A stretch of DNA of 64,000 nucleotides, taken from positions 4,588,001 through 4,652,000 of the forward strand of contig NZ_CP091285.1 in the NCBI RefSeq assembly GCF_021650975.2, in the 5' to 3' direction. The notes below the pieces were generated by a model. That model did no database searches. It saw only the letters and a program-made list of their open reading frames with translations, and was not told the DNA's origin. The stretch comes from Flavobacterium jumunjinense (GTDB taxonomy: Bacteria; Bacteroidota; Bacteroidia; Flavobacteriales; Flavobacteriaceae). A program made the translations under genes and the position numbers. Shown here piece after piece: positions 29,081-38,224 of this stretch (positions within the stretch are counted from its first letter, which is position 1; every line of letters starts with the position of its first letter).

Positions 29081-30034
29081 TTATTTAAAGAAAGAATCTA
29101 CAAATTCATATTTGTTAAAAACTTGCAAATCATCAATTCCTTCACCAACTCCAATATATTTTACAGGAATTTTAAATTGATCTGAAATACCAATTACAAC
29201 TCCTCCTTTTGCGGTTCCATCTAATTTAGTTACTGCTAAACTTGTAACTTCTGTAGCAACTGTAAATTGTTTTGCTTGTTCGAACGCATTTTGTCCTGTA
29301 GAACCATCTAAAACAAGCATTACATCATGAGGTGCTTCTCCTACTACTTTTTGCATTACACGCTTCACCTTAGAAAGTTCGTTCATTAAATTCACTTTAT
29401 TATGCAAACGTCCAGCGGTATCAATAATAACCACATCTGCATCTTGAGAAACAGCAGACTGTAAGGTGTCGAATGCAACAGAAGCAGGATCACTACCCAT
29501 TTGCTGACGAACGATTGGCACACCTACTCTATCTGCCCAGATTTGTAATTGATCTATAGCAGCAGCTCTAAAAGTATCTCCAGCCCCTAAAACAACTTTA
29601 TAGCCTGCTTTTTTAAATTGGTTAGCTAGTTTTCCTATAGTTGTTGTTTTACCAACACCATTAACACCCACAACCATTATTACATATGGTTTTTTCCCTG
29701 AAGGAATAGAAAAATCTGTGTCATTTCCAGTATTATTTTCTGAAAGCAAGCTTGCTATTTCTTCCCTAAGAATTTGATTTAACTCTTCGGTTCCTAAATA
29801 TTTATCAGAAGCTACTCTTTTCTCTATTCGCTCAATAATTTTTAATGTTGTATTTACTCCAACATCAGAAGAAACTAAAATTTCTTCAAGACTATCTAAA
29901 ACTTCATCATCAACAGTCGATTTTCCGGCAACAGCTTTAGTTAATTTTGAAAAAAAAGTAGTTTTAGATTTCTCTAAACCTTTATCTAAAGTCTCCTTTT
30001 TTTCTGAAGAGAAAATTTTTCTAAAAAAATTCAT
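29081..30034 (-). CDS. ftsY: Signal recognition particle receptor FtsY
   Basis: FtsY is the SRP receptor GTPase that delivers ribosome-nascent chain complexes to the Sec translocon. The 317 residues have a helical N domain (about 1-100), then G motifs: GVNGVGKTTTIGKLA (G1), DTFRAAAIDQL (insertion box), DTAGRLHN (G3), TKLDGTAKGG (G4) and the closing GEGIDDLQVF. The acidic A domain of E. coli FtsY is missing, as is common outside Proteobacteria. It lies downstream of the DUF4295 terminator and upstream of the NlpC/P60-like gene. Confidence 0.96.
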   Translation of the reverse strand: MNFFRKIFSSEKKETLDKGLEKSKTTFFSKLTKAVAGKSTVDDEVLDSLEEILVSSDVGVNTTLKIIERIEKRVASDKYLGTEELNQILREEIASLLSENNTGNDTDFSIPSGKKPYVIMVVGVNGVGKTTTIGKLANQFKKAGYKVVLGAGDTFRAAAIDQLQIWADRVGVPIVRQQMGSDPASVAFDTLQSAVSQDADVVIIDTAGRLHNKVNLMNELSKVKRVMQKVVGEAPHDVMLVLDGSTGQNAFEQAKQFTVATEVTSLAVTKLDGTAKGGVVIGISDQFKIPVKYIGVGEGIDDLQVFNKYEFVDSFFK

Positions 30035-30070
30035 TTTTATAATACTTAATATTTAGTAACAAATGTAAAA

Positions 30071-30104
30071 ATAAAAAAGCTACTTTCAAACGAAAGTAGC
30101 TTTT
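30071..30104 (-). terminator. Terminator of the rpmB-rpmG-DUF4295 operon
   Basis: A perfect 13-bp stem, AAAAGCTACTTTC (30075-30087) and GAAAGTAGCTTTT (30092-30104), with the loop AAAC, is followed on the minus strand by a T run. It separates the DUF4295 gene from ftsY. Confidence 0.9.
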
Positions 30105-30126
30105 CTATGTATATTAAAAAAAAGAA

Positions 30127-30279
30127 TTATTTCTTTTTTAAGAATTCATCAACTAATTCTGGAGCCATTACAGATTCAACGAATGTGTATGCACCTGATT
30201 TTGGAGATTTAACCATTTTAATAGCTTTAGTTAATCTCTTAGAAGCTGTTTGTAAAGTTGCTACGGTTTTCTTTGCCAT
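30127..30279 (-). CDS. DUF4295 family small basic protein
   Basis: A 50-residue, strongly basic protein (MAKKTVATLQTASKRLTKAI, then KMVKSPKSGAYTFVESVMAP, ending in KKK). It is the conserved Bacteroidota DUF4295 family, always next to rpmB and rpmG. Size, charge and position suggest a ribosome-associated protein, but that is inference. The start is ATG at 30277-30279, 8 bases after the rpmG stop, and a terminator follows. Confidence 0.93.
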   Translation of the reverse strand: MAKKTVATLQTASKRLTKAIKMVKSPKSGAYTFVESVMAPELVDEFLKKK

Positions 30280-30287
30280 GACTTATA

Positions 30288-30470
30288 TTATTTAATTTCT
30301 TTATGAACAGTTACTTTCTTTAAGATTGGATTAAATTTCTTAATCTCTAATCTATCTGGAGTATTTTTTTTATTCTTAGTAGTTATGTAACGAGAAGTTC
30401 CCGCAACACCTGAAGCTTTATGCTCAGTACACTCTAAAATTACCTGGATTCTATTTCCTTTCTTTGCCAT
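30288..30470 (-). CDS. rpmG: 50S ribosomal protein L33
   Basis: L33 is a small protein of the large subunit near the E site. The 60 residues read as the zinc-free form: [20 protein letters not shown], then [20 protein letters not shown] and a basic C-terminus. Only one cysteine is present, so the four-cysteine zinc ribbon of the C+ form is absent. It lies 26 bases after rpmB and 8 bases before the DUF4295 gene. Confidence 0.97.
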   Translation of the reverse strand: MAKKGNRIQVILECTEHKASGVAGTSRYITTKNKKNTPDRLEIKKFNPILKKVTVHKEIK

Positions 30471-30496
30471 CTTGATATATTATTATGATTTAAGGA

Positions 30497-30733
30497 TTAT
30501 TTTACAAATCCATTTGCCTTTGCTTGTTTTAAGACAGCAGCAATACCTTTTTTATTTATTGTCTTTAACGCAGATGTAGATACTTTTAAAGTTACCCATC
30601 TGTCTTCTTCCGCAATATAAAAACGCTTTTTAAACAAATTAACAGAGAATTTTCTCTTAGTTTTATTCATAGCGTGAGAAACATTGTTCCCAACCATTGC
30701 TCTTTTACCTGTAAGTTCACAAACTCTTGACAT
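30497..30733 (-). CDS. rpmB: 50S ribosomal protein L28
   Basis: The 78 residues MSRVCELTGKRAMVGNNVSH, then AMNKTKRKFSVNLFKKRFYI and the C-terminal TLKVSTSALKTINKKGI identify L28. It is the first gene of the rpmB-rpmG-DUF4295 operon. A promoter with TTG at 30800-30802 and TTTCTTTG at 30772-30779 lies 39 bases upstream. Confidence 0.97.
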   Translation of the reverse strand: MSRVCELTGKRAMVGNNVSHAMNKTKRKFSVNLFKKRFYIAEEDRWVTLKVSTSALKTINKKGIAAVLKQAKANGFVK

Positions 30734-30771
30734 TATTTATAATCTTTTTTTCGTTATTCAAAATCAGGGTG

Positions 30772-30802
30772 CAAAGAAACAAAATCGAAATGAAATATAC
30801 AA
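30772..30802 (-). promoter_or_regulatory. Promoter of the rpmB operon
   Basis: On the minus strand TTG (30800-30802) is followed after 20 bases by TTTCTTTG (30772-30779) and then GCACCC. The -7 box differs from TAnnTTTG in one base. It lies within the end of the cinA coding region. Confidence 0.65.
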
Positions 30803-30809
30803 CTTTGTT

Positions 30810-32060
30810 CTACTCTTTTTTTAAAATTTCTTTATATAAAATTTCAAAACCCTTATTCACCGCTCTACCAGTGACTTTTTCTCTAGGCTGTCCAAAATTA
30901 AATTCTTCTGAGAACACCCCATTTGGTGTTGCAAATGCAATAAAAACTGTACCCACTTCCACATCGGAGTCTCCTTTTTCTGGCCCAGCATTTCCCGTTG
31001 TCGCAATTGCATAATCTGATTTAAAAATCTTTTTTGCTTGCGTCGCCATAGACTCAGCTACTTGTTTGCTAACTACTGAATGCATACTAATTAAATCTTC
31101 TGAAACTCCAAGAACATTAATTTTAGATTCTGTCGCATAACACACAACACCTCCTTTAAAAAAAACAGATGCGCCAGGAATTGCAGTTAATAATTGTGCG
31201 ATTCTCCCTCCTGTACAACTTTCCGCTACTGCTAATGTTCTATTTTCTTTTCTAAGAAGATCACTAACTACATTCTCAATAGGTTGATCATTCTCAGTCC
31301 CAATAATTATTTCTCCAATAATTTCATGCAGTTTTTGAACTTGAAAATCAATTTCTTCATTCAAAACCTTTTCATCAAATCCTTTAGAAGACAACCTCAA
31401 CCTTACTTTTCCTGGAGAAGGTAAGTAGGCTAATTTTATATGCTCTGGCAAATTATCTTCCCAATCTTCAATTTGTTCTGCTATTAAACTTTCCCCTCTT
31501 CCATATGTCATAATTGTTTTATGAACAATTGAAGCTCTATTATACTCTGAAATTAACTTAGGAACAATTACTTCGTCAACCAGGTATTTCATTTCGTATG
31601 GAACACCTGGCAAAGAAACATACACTGTATTTTCTTTTTTAATCCACATTCCTGGAGCTGTACCAACTTTATTAAAAAGCACAGTTGCTTTTGAAGGCAC
31701 CAAGGCTTGATCTCTGTTTATCTGAGTAATTGGTCGCTTATAAAACCCTTCTATTATCTCTTTAACATGAAGCAAAACACTATCATTCTCTACAAGTTCA
31801 TCTTCAAAATATTTGCAAAAAGTTTTTTTTGTAATATCGTCTTTCGTAGGGCCTAGTCCGCCAGTAATAATTACTAAATCGACTTTATTCTGTAGCTGCT
31901 TTAATGTATTTAAAATATGCTGCTTCTCATCAGATATTGAAAGCATTTCATTTATCGAAACACCTATCTTATCTAATGCTTTGGCAATATATGATGAATT
32001 TGTATCTATAATTTGACCTATCAGAATTTCATCTCCAATAGTTATAATTGAGGCATTCAT
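30810..32060 (-). CDS. cinA: CinA family protein (competence/damage-inducible, nicotinamide-nucleotide amidase)
   Basis: A 416-residue two-domain CinA. The N-terminal MoaB/COG1058 domain (1-170; [47 protein letters not shown]) hydrolyses ADP-ribose-type substrates in the family. The C-terminal domain (about 260-416; [40 protein letters not shown]) deamidates nicotinamide mononucleotide. Full length for the fused form. It begins 11 bases after the HPt gene on the same strand. Confidence 0.94.
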   Translation of the reverse strand: MNASIITIGDEILIGQIIDTNSSYIAKALDKIGVSINEMLSISDEKQHILNTLKQLQNKVDLVIITGGLGPTKDDITKKTFCKYFEDELVENDSVLLHVKEIIEGFYKRPITQINRDQALVPSKATVLFNKVGTAPGMWIKKENTVYVSLPGVPYEMKYLVDEVIVPKLISEYNRASIVHKTIMTYGRGESLIAEQIEDWEDNLPEHIKLAYLPSPGKVRLRLSSKGFDEKVLNEEIDFQVQKLHEIIGEIIIGTENDQPIENVVSDLLRKENRTLAVAESCTGGRIAQLLTAIPGASVFFKGGVVCYATESKINVLGVSEDLISMHSVVSKQVAESMATQAKKIFKSDYAIATTGNAGPEKGDSDVEVGTVFIAFATPNGVFSEEFNFGQPREKVTGRAVNKGFEILYKEILKKE

Positions 32061-32071
32061 AAATTTTAGAT

Positions 32072-32416
32072 TTAAATTTTAAAGTCTTTCTTCAATTCTT
32101 TAATAGCCAAATCGACTCTTTCTTTTAGTGATTTATAAACCTCTTTAATTTCTTTCTTTTTGCCTTCCGACTTAGCCCATGTCATTATTTGAAGGTTTTC
32201 TTCATATGCTAAATCCATTCCCAATAAATCCAATGATGGTTTTATTTTATGAGCAGCAGCATAAGCTCTTGAAAAATCTTTTTCTTCAATCCCAACTTTT
32301 ATAGATTTTATTTCTGCTGGAACTTCTAAAAGAAAAAGATTTACAATTTGAAGCGCGAAATCGATATCATTTTCTGAAATCTCATACACTTTAGATAAAT
32401 TGTATTGCAATGCCAT
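32072..32416 (-). CDS. HPt (histidine phosphotransfer) domain protein
   Basis: A 114-residue all-helical protein consisting of a single HPt domain. The phosphorylatable histidine is His56 in [17 protein letters not shown], which fits the AHxLKGxxxxLG pattern with Pro-Ser replacing the usual Gly. Such proteins carry phosphate between hybrid kinases and response regulators. No partner kinase is adjacent; the nearest regulators here are the LytTR gene at 11952 and the NtrC-type gene at 54654. The gene lies 7 bases from its upstream neighbour, the FAH-family gene. Confidence 0.85.
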   Translation of the reverse strand: MALQYNLSKVYEISENDIDFALQIVNLFLLEVPAEIKSIKVGIEEKDFSRAYAAAHKIKPSLDLLGMDLAYEENLQIMTWAKSEGKKKEIKEVYKSLKERVDLAIKELKKDFKI

Positions 32417-32423
32417 AAATTTT

Positions 32424-33035
32424 TTATTTAACTTGAATTTTGAACATTTGATTGTTTTCTATATACCCTTCCAGAACATCTCCATCTTTAACAGCGGCAA
32501 CCCCTTTTGGAGTTCCTGTAAAAATAATATCCCCTTTTTTAAGTGTGAAAAATCGTGAAATGTAGGCTATAATTTCATCAATTTTCCAGAGCATTAAAGA
32601 AGTATTTCCTGCTTGAACAACAGTACCATTGCTCCTTAACTCAAAGTTAACATTTTCTAATGACTCGAACGATTTTTTCGGTAAAAAGCTACCAATAATC
32701 GCTGAATGGTCAAAAGCCTTTGCTTTTTCCCAAGGCAAGCCTTTGCTTTTTAGTTCATTTTGCAAATCTCTTGCCGTAAAATCTATTCCTAAACCGATTT
32801 CTTCATAATATTTATGAGCAAATTTCTCATTAATATATCGACCAACCTTACATATTTTAACCAATATTTCCACTTCATGATGCACATCATTACTAAATTC
32901 TGGAATATAAAATGGATTTTTTTTAGGCAAAACAGCTGTGTCAGGTTTTAAAAAAATAACGGGTTCGCTAGGCCTTTCATTATTTAATTCTGAAATATGG
33001 TCGGTATAATTTCGACCAATACAAATAATTTTCAT
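32424..33035 (-). CDS. Fumarylacetoacetate hydrolase family protein
   Basis: A 203-residue protein of the FAH superfamily (YcgM/FAHD1 type): MKIICIGRNYTDHISELNNE, FLKPDTAVL, the metal ligands in HHEVEILVKI (Glu pair) and the C-terminal DIIFTGTPKGVAAVKDGD. Members of this short form act as acylpyruvate hydrolases or oxaloacetate decarboxylases with Mg2+. Sequence alone does not fix the substrate. It forms a tight group with the HPt gene (7 bases) downstream and the exonuclease gene (37 bases) upstream. Confidence 0.9.
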   Translation of the reverse strand: MKIICIGRNYTDHISELNNERPSEPVIFLKPDTAVLPKKNPFYIPEFSNDVHHEVEILVKICKVGRYINEKFAHKYYEEIGLGIDFTARDLQNELKSKGLPWEKAKAFDHSAIIGSFLPKKSFESLENVNFELRSNGTVVQAGNTSLMLWKIDEIIAYISRFFTLKKGDIIFTGTPKGVAAVKDGDVLEGYIENNQMFKIQVK

Positions 33036-33072
33036 TCTTATTTTATTGCAAAAGTTATTAAACGTAAAGTGG

Positions 33073-33846
33073 TTAAAGCTTAGTATTTAATTTTCTCAAT
33101 TTAATTGCGGTTAAAACCTTTTTGGTATATAGTGGAAAATCTGCATTTTGCAACCAACTATAATAACCTGGTTCTTTTTCTAGTACTTCTTCAACAAGAA
33201 CTCCTTTATGCTTCCCAAAAGAAAAGATCTCTTTTTCTTCTTTATTTAAAGCTATAAATCCTGCAAAATCAACCGATTTTTTTCGTGTTGTAAATTCAGA
33301 CAACGTTTTCATATCGTTTTCTAAATCATCATACCTATCTAACTGTGCTTTCAAAATTTCATAGGTTGCCATTGTATCCGCTTCTGCACTATGTGCATTT
33401 TCAAGACTTTGGTTGCAATAAAATTTATAAGCAGCACTAAGTGTTCTTTCTTCTTTTTTATGAAAAATAGTTTGCACATCTACAGAAACGCTATTCTTCA
33501 TGTCAAAATCGACACCAGCTCTAAGCATTTCTTCAGCAAGCAAAGGAATATCAAAACGATCAGAATTAAAACCTGCCAAATCAGAATCTTTAATCATATT
33601 AAACACATGAGAAGCTAATTCTTTAAATGTTGGTTCATTCGCAACTTTTTCATCTGTGATTCCATGAACTGCAGTTGTTTGTGCTGGAATTGGAATTGTT
33701 GGATTTACCAACCATGTTTTACTTTCTTTATTTCCATTTGGAAACACTTTAAAAATAGAAATTTCTACAATTCTATCTCTTGCAACATCAATTCCTGTAG
33801 TTTCAAGATCAAAAAAACAAATCGGTCTATTCAGTTTTAATTCCAT
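33073..33846 (-). CDS. 3'-5' exonuclease (DnaQ-like, DEDDh)
   Basis: A 257-residue exonuclease with all DEDDh residues: Asp and Glu in CFFDLETTGID, Asp in LAGFNSDRFDIPLLAEEM, and His and Asp in NAHSAEADTMATYEIL. The family proofreads DNA or trims RNA 3' ends. A C-terminal extension (about 195-257; FSFGKHKGVLVEEVLEKEPG and YYSWLQNADFP) looks like the small QDW-containing module often attached to such nucleases. The start overlaps the end of the DUF2306 gene by 20 bases, so they are cotranscribed. Confidence 0.92.
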   Translation of the reverse strand: MELKLNRPICFFDLETTGIDVARDRIVEISIFKVFPNGNKESKTWLVNPTIPIPAQTTAVHGITDEKVANEPTFKELASHVFNMIKDSDLAGFNSDRFDIPLLAEEMLRAGVDFDMKNSVSVDVQTIFHKKEERTLSAAYKFYCNQSLENAHSAEADTMATYEILKAQLDRYDDLENDMKTLSEFTTRKKSVDFAGFIALNKEEKEIFSFGKHKGVLVEEVLEKEPGYYSWLQNADFPLYTKKVLTAIKLRKLNTKL

Positions 33847-34504
33847 TTATATTTTTATTTTTAAGAAGATAAAATAGTATAACTTCTGCTATTATTAAAT
33901 TAAAAGTCCATCCTAGCCAAGAAACAATTCTATATGTATCCATTGGCGGTGTTTGAAGCAAAAATACAATAATGAATTTAAACAATCTAAGAGAAACAGC
34001 AGATAATGTTAATGCGAAACTTCTTATTGCAAATTCTCTGTGTTTTTTAAAATTTTGTTTTCTTATGTAATAATAACTCAAGCAAGTAAAAACCAACCAA
34101 AGTATAGAAAGCAAAACAAAAGCTACTTGCGCTACAATTCCTCCGTTTGCGTGATAACTCATTACTAAACCAGATGGCCCAGAAACAAATAGAATTACAA
34201 AAACATATAACTTCCCAAGACCTTTATGAAGCCTATTGTATTTCTGACGCATCTTTTTTGAGAACTGTACCCAACCCATTAACATTAAAAAAATACTAGA
34301 ATACACATGTGTAAAAAAAGCGATTTTATAATGTAACAACTGAATTTCTTCATACTTTATTCTTAAAAAAGCCACATCAAAACGTAGAGGAATGTATTGT
34401 ATTGTTATCAGCAACAACAAGTATGTAAAATATCCATAAACAACAAGAAGCAAAAACTTCAATACATCTCTAAAAGTTAGATTTTCTTTTACTATTTTTT
34501 TCAT
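33827..34504 (-). CDS. DUF2306 domain integral membrane protein
   Basis: A 225-residue membrane protein with about six transmembrane segments. It fits the DUF2306 family: HVYSSIFLMLMGWVQFSKKM, RLHKGLGKLYVFVILFVSGP, MSYHANGG and KKHREFAIRSFALTLSAVSL; conserved His residues lie near membrane boundaries, as in heme-binding cytochrome b-like proteins. No function is proven for the family and heme binding is inference. It lies 9 bases after the YARHG lipoprotein gene and overlaps the exonuclease gene by 20 bases. Confidence 0.8.
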   Translation of the reverse strand: MKKIVKENLTFRDVLKFLLLVVYGYFTYLLLLITIQYIPLRFDVAFLRIKYEEIQLLHYKIAFFTHVYSSIFLMLMGWVQFSKKMRQKYNRLHKGLGKLYVFVILFVSGPSGLVMSYHANGGIVAQVAFVLLSILWLVFTCLSYYYIRKQNFKKHREFAIRSFALTLSAVSLRLFKFIIVFLLQTPPMDTYRIVSWLGWTFNLIIAEVILFYLLKNKNINGIKTE

Positions 34505-34513
34505 CGAAAGCTA

Positions 34514-35459
34514 TTAACCTCTTCCAAATTCATCATAATATTCTTCAGCATTTTTTTCATAAACCAATAACAACTTAATATTATTCTTTTCTATCTCCGT
34601 CAAATCCTCTTTAATGTTAGTATGCACGGGAATATACCATTCATGTTTATCGAAAAAAGCTCTCAATTGACGATTTTTAAATGAATATCCATGTTTTGCA
34701 TAAATTGAATTTCTTAAAACATAAATATCTGCTTTGGATAAATTTTCTACTTCTTTTTTAGTTAATAAAGCCGAAGAAGGATTCAAATTAAACACCTTTT
34801 CAGTTGTTGCAAAATATTCTTCTTGGAGATAATTTTCAACATGCCCATCATATTCTTCTTGAACCATCTTAGATTTTTTCTTTTCCCAATCCACATAAAC
34901 ATTGGTCAACTTGTTATTCGGATTATAGTTGAATATCTTTTTTGTTAGATCGTATTTTCTTTCATGTGTTTCCACTTTTTTATAAGCCTTCCATTTTCCA
35001 GAAACAACACTATCATTTTTTCCAATTTCAAAATTAAACTCCCCGTCATATTTATCATCTCCAAGTTCTTTTACTTCAAAAATATAACTCCCATCTACAA
35101 AGTTAATCGATCCCGAGAATGGTCTGTTATTTCCAGCAACAACAGAGTGACCTTCTACCAAATCGCCTGTTATCTTATCTATAGATATCGTAATTTTATT
35201 GCTCATATTATAAGCAACATGCTCTCCTGTGTATTTGTTTTTTTTTATAATCATCCTCCAAAGGCTCAAACCAACCTACCCAATATCCTAACAAATCATC
35301 CGTAGAGTTAATAATTAAATTTTGATTAAACTCCGATTCATTAATTTCAGAAATCAAATCGTTTTCTGCTGGGTTCTCAATTTCTGGAGCAACATCTTTA
35401 ACTGTTTCTTTACAACTATAGAAACCCATTCCTATTAGCAACAAAAACAAATATTTCAT
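34514..35459 (-). pseudogene. YARHG-domain lipoprotein, frameshifted at an A9 run
   Basis: Two overlapping frames together make one protein. The first (35459 to 35208) has a lipoprotein signal (LLLIGMGFYSC) and runs to GWFEPLEDDYKKK. The second (open to 35269) continues NKYTGEHVAYNMSNKITISI and ends with a YARHG domain (IYAKHGYSFKNRQLRAFFDK, then WYIP). On the minus strand the join is a run of nine A at 35238-35246; eight A would give one open frame of 314 residues. YARHG domains occur in exported peptidase-linked and host-facing proteins, with unknown role. The break may be a sequencing error, a phase-variable site or a real mutation. Confidence 0.75.
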
Positions 35460-35484
35460 ATGTACTTTCTTTTAATCTATTTAT

Positions 35485-35517
35485 AAAAAAAATGACAGGC
35501 TTAGAAAAACCTGTCAT
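35485..35517 (-). terminator. Terminator after the E2 acyltransferase gene
   Basis: ATGACAGG and CCTGTCAT (right arm at 35510-35517) form an 8-bp stem followed on the minus strand by eight T residues. It lies 27 bases past the stop at 35544. Confidence 0.88.
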
Positions 35518-35543
35518 AAATATAATTATTTTTTTTTCAATTC

Positions 35544-36869
35544 TTAAACCTCACGATTAATATCCCAAGCTTCTAAGTATTCGGCAACTCTTTTCACGAA
35601 GCTTCCTCCAAGTGCTCCATCTACAACTCTATGGTCATAAGAGTGAGACAAAAACATTTTTTGGCGAATACCAATAAAATCTCCTTCTGGTGTTTCAATA
35701 ACAGCAGGCACTTTTCTAATTGCACCTAATGCTAAAATACCAACTTGTGGTTGATTAATAATTGGTGTTCCGAAAACAGAACCAAAAGTACCAACATTAG
35801 TCACAGTATATGTTCCTCCTTGTGTATCGTCTGGTTTCAACTTTCCGTTTCTTGCTCTGTTCGCTAAATCATTAACCGCTTTAGCCATACCAACTAGATT
35901 TAACTGATCTGCATTTTTAATAACAGGTACAATTAAATTTCCGTTAGGTAATGCAGCTGCCATTCCTAAATTGATATTTCTCTTTTTGATAATAAAATCA
36001 CCATCGATCGAAATATTCATTCCTGGAAAATCTTTTAATGCCTTTGCAACAACTTCCATAAAAATTGGAGTAAAAGTTAATTTTTCTCCTTCTCTCTTTT
36101 CAAAAGAACCTTTAATCTTCTCTCTCCATTTAACGATATTCGTTACATCAACCTCTATAAATGATTGTACATGAGCAGAAGTCTGAACAGATTCTACCAT
36201 ATATTTAGAAATCAACTTACGCATTCTATCCATTTCTACAATCTCATCACCACCATTAACAGAAACTGGAATTACTGGTGCAACGGATTGATTTTGAACA
36301 ACAGGTGTCGTTTTTTGAACAACAGGAGCAGATACGGGCGCAACAGTTGATTCTTTAACCGTAGCAGGTTGCACACTTCTATTTTCTATATATCTTAAAA
36401 TATCTTCTTTATTAACACGTCCACCTTTACCAGAACCTTCAATATTTTCCAATTCTTGTAGCGATATACCTTCTTCTTTAGCTATATTCTTTACTAAAGG
36501 AGAAAAGAACTTGTCTGAACCTGAATAATCTTCAGAAACTGCAACAGTTTCTTTAGCTACTTCAATAGTTTTTTCTACTTCAGCTACTGGAGCAGCAACT
36601 TCAACTTGTGTTGCAACTTCTCCTTCACCTTCTGTTTCAATTATGGCAATTGTTTGCCCTACTTGAACAACATCATCGGTATTAAAAAGAATTTCTACAA
36701 GTGTTCCTGCAACTTCAGAAGGCACTTCACTATCTACTTTATCAGTAGCAATTTCAAGTACAGCCTCATCCATTTCAATTTTATCTCCAACGTTTTTCAA
36801 CCAATTGGTTACAGTTGCTTCTGCAACACTCTCACCCATTTTAGGTAATTTCAATTCAAATTTTGCCAT
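35544..36869 (-). CDS. 2-oxo acid dehydrogenase E2 component (dihydrolipoamide acyltransferase)
   Basis: A 441-residue E2 core subunit. It has one N-terminal lipoyl domain (1-78, lipoylated Lys in EIATDKVDSEVPSE), an Ala/Pro/Val-rich linker, a peripheral subunit-binding domain (about 118-160; SPLVKNIAKEEGISLQELEN and GSGKGGRVNKEDI), a second linker (QPATVKESTVAPVSAPV) and the catalytic domain with the active-site HRVVDGALGG near the C-terminus. The single lipoyl domain and the ATDKVDSEVPS motif favour the branched-chain type (BkdB-like), but the E1 and E3 genes are not nearby. A -7 box TATTTTTG is at 36907-36914 (minus). Confidence 0.92.
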   Translation of the reverse strand: MAKFELKLPKMGESVAEATVTNWLKNVGDKIEMDEAVLEIATDKVDSEVPSEVAGTLVEILFNTDDVVQVGQTIAIIETEGEGEVATQVEVAAPVAEVEKTIEVAKETVAVSEDYSGSDKFFSPLVKNIAKEEGISLQELENIEGSGKGGRVNKEDILRYIENRSVQPATVKESTVAPVSAPVVQKTTPVVQNQSVAPVIPVSVNGGDEIVEMDRMRKLISKYMVESVQTSAHVQSFIEVDVTNIVKWREKIKGSFEKREGEKLTFTPIFMEVVAKALKDFPGMNISIDGDFIIKKRNINLGMAAALPNGNLIVPVIKNADQLNLVGMAKAVNDLANRARNGKLKPDDTQGGTYTVTNVGTFGSVFGTPIINQPQVGILALGAIRKVPAVIETPEGDFIGIRQKMFLSHSYDHRVVDGALGGSFVKRVAEYLEAWDINREV

Positions 36870-36950
36870 ATTATTAAACTATCGTTGTGTTTTTGTATTT
36901 CATTTGCAAAAATACTAATTTTTATAACTGTTTATAAAGAATATCGTAAA

Positions 36951-38084
36951 TTATTTTAATATAACCACTTCTCCTCTATCATTTGAATTATTACTACCAA
37001 TTATATAATTTGAATTGCTAATATAATTCTTAAATGTTATTTTCTTTGATTTATTCTCAATCATGAATTCTATTATTTCTTTGTACGAAAACGAATCTGT
37101 ATCAAAAACAATCTCAATATTTTTATTATTATCCCTTTTAAACCTTTCAAAGCTAGCTATAACTTTGATAGGCTTAGGCAAATTTAATAAAGTTTTCGAT
37201 TTAGAAAAAAAGATATATTCATCTATTTGTTTTATTTTATTTTTTTGTTGATTTTTCTTCATCAAACTAAACGCGAAACTTCCAATTTTCATCATTAGAT
37301 CAAAAATAAAAGATTTCTTAAAATGTTTTCCATAAAAGAATTGCATTGCTTCTTGAAAACGCTTCATGTAAGTTCCATCTCGAACTGTACTTTCTCCTTT
37401 ATAATGAATTACGTTTGTTTCGTGATAGTAATAATTTGTTTTCCCTAGATTCTTAATCATATAACTTAAATCTATATCATCGGAATACATAAAACAATCC
37501 TCATCAAATCCCCCTACATTTAGATACAAATCTCTCTTCATCACCATAAAAGCACCTACTAAAATATCGACTTCGCCAGATTCATTTTCATGTATATGTT
37601 GCGCATAATACCTATTAAAAAAAAATGAATTTGGAAAAACCTTATACAATCCGAATATCTTAGTAAACGCAACCCATGGAGTTGGCACTCCTCTTTTACA
37701 TTCTGGTAGAAAATTCCCTGTTCCATCAATCAGTTTACAGCCAATAATTCCAATTTTAGAAGAATGTGCTTCATGTGCTGAAATGATTTTAGAGAAAGTA
37801 TCTTCCGCAACAACAGTATCTGGGTTTAAAATGCAAATATATTCACCTTTAGCTTCTGCTACAGCGATATTATTCCCTTTTGGAAAACCCAAATTTGCTT
37901 TATTCTCAATCAATTTCACATTAGGAAACTGTCTCCTCATCATTTCACAACTATCATCTTTCGAATCATTATCTATCACAATAATTTCGCCATCAACACC
38001 TTCTAGTGCTTTCTTCACACTTAAAACACACTGCTCTAAGAAATACCGAACATTATAATTGAGAATAATTACTGATAATTGCAT
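36951..38084 (-). CDS. Family 2 glycosyltransferase (rhamnosyltransferase-like)
   Basis: From the ATG at 38084 this has 377 residues; the frame extends to 38117 but GT2 proteins begin at MQLSVIILNYN, and a probable -7 box (TATATTCG, just upstream) would exclude the longer start. GT-A motifs: IIVIDNDSKDDS, KANLGFPKGNN, the nucleotide/metal site CILNPDTVVAED, and MYSDDIDLSYMIKN near the acceptor site. The C-terminal part (about 255-377) is basic and lacks clear membrane helices. It resembles WbbL-type rhamnosyltransferases acting on surface polysaccharide, but no polysaccharide cluster surrounds it. Confidence 0.88.
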   Translation of the reverse strand: MQLSVIILNYNVRYFLEQCVLSVKKALEGVDGEIIVIDNDSKDDSCEMMRRQFPNVKLIENKANLGFPKGNNIAVAEAKGEYICILNPDTVVAEDTFSKIISAHEAHSSKIGIIGCKLIDGTGNFLPECKRGVPTPWVAFTKIFGLYKVFPNSFFFNRYYAQHIHENESGEVDILVGAFMVMKRDLYLNVGGFDEDCFMYSDDIDLSYMIKNLGKTNYYYHETNVIHYKGESTVRDGTYMKRFQEAMQFFYGKHFKKSFIFDLMMKIGSFAFSLMKKNQQKNKIKQIDEYIFFSKSKTLLNLPKPIKVIASFERFKRDNNKNIEIVFDTDSFSYKEIIEFMIENKSKKITFKNYISNSNYIIGSNNSNDRGEVVILK

Positions 38085-38224
38085 GGTGCGAATATAGGAA
38101 TTCTTGCCTACTTTCAAAAGACCAATATATAATGACAGTAGTAAATTTATTGAAAAATTCTTAATATCTTCGAAGCATTAAACAAAAGCTACATACATAA
38201 TTAAGAAACACAAAAAATAATCAA

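Noticed and set aside
36951..38117. A surface polysaccharide gene cluster around the glycosyltransferase
   Set aside because: The neighbours are an E2 acyltransferase and a CocE/NonD hydrolase; there is no second sugar-modifying or export gene.
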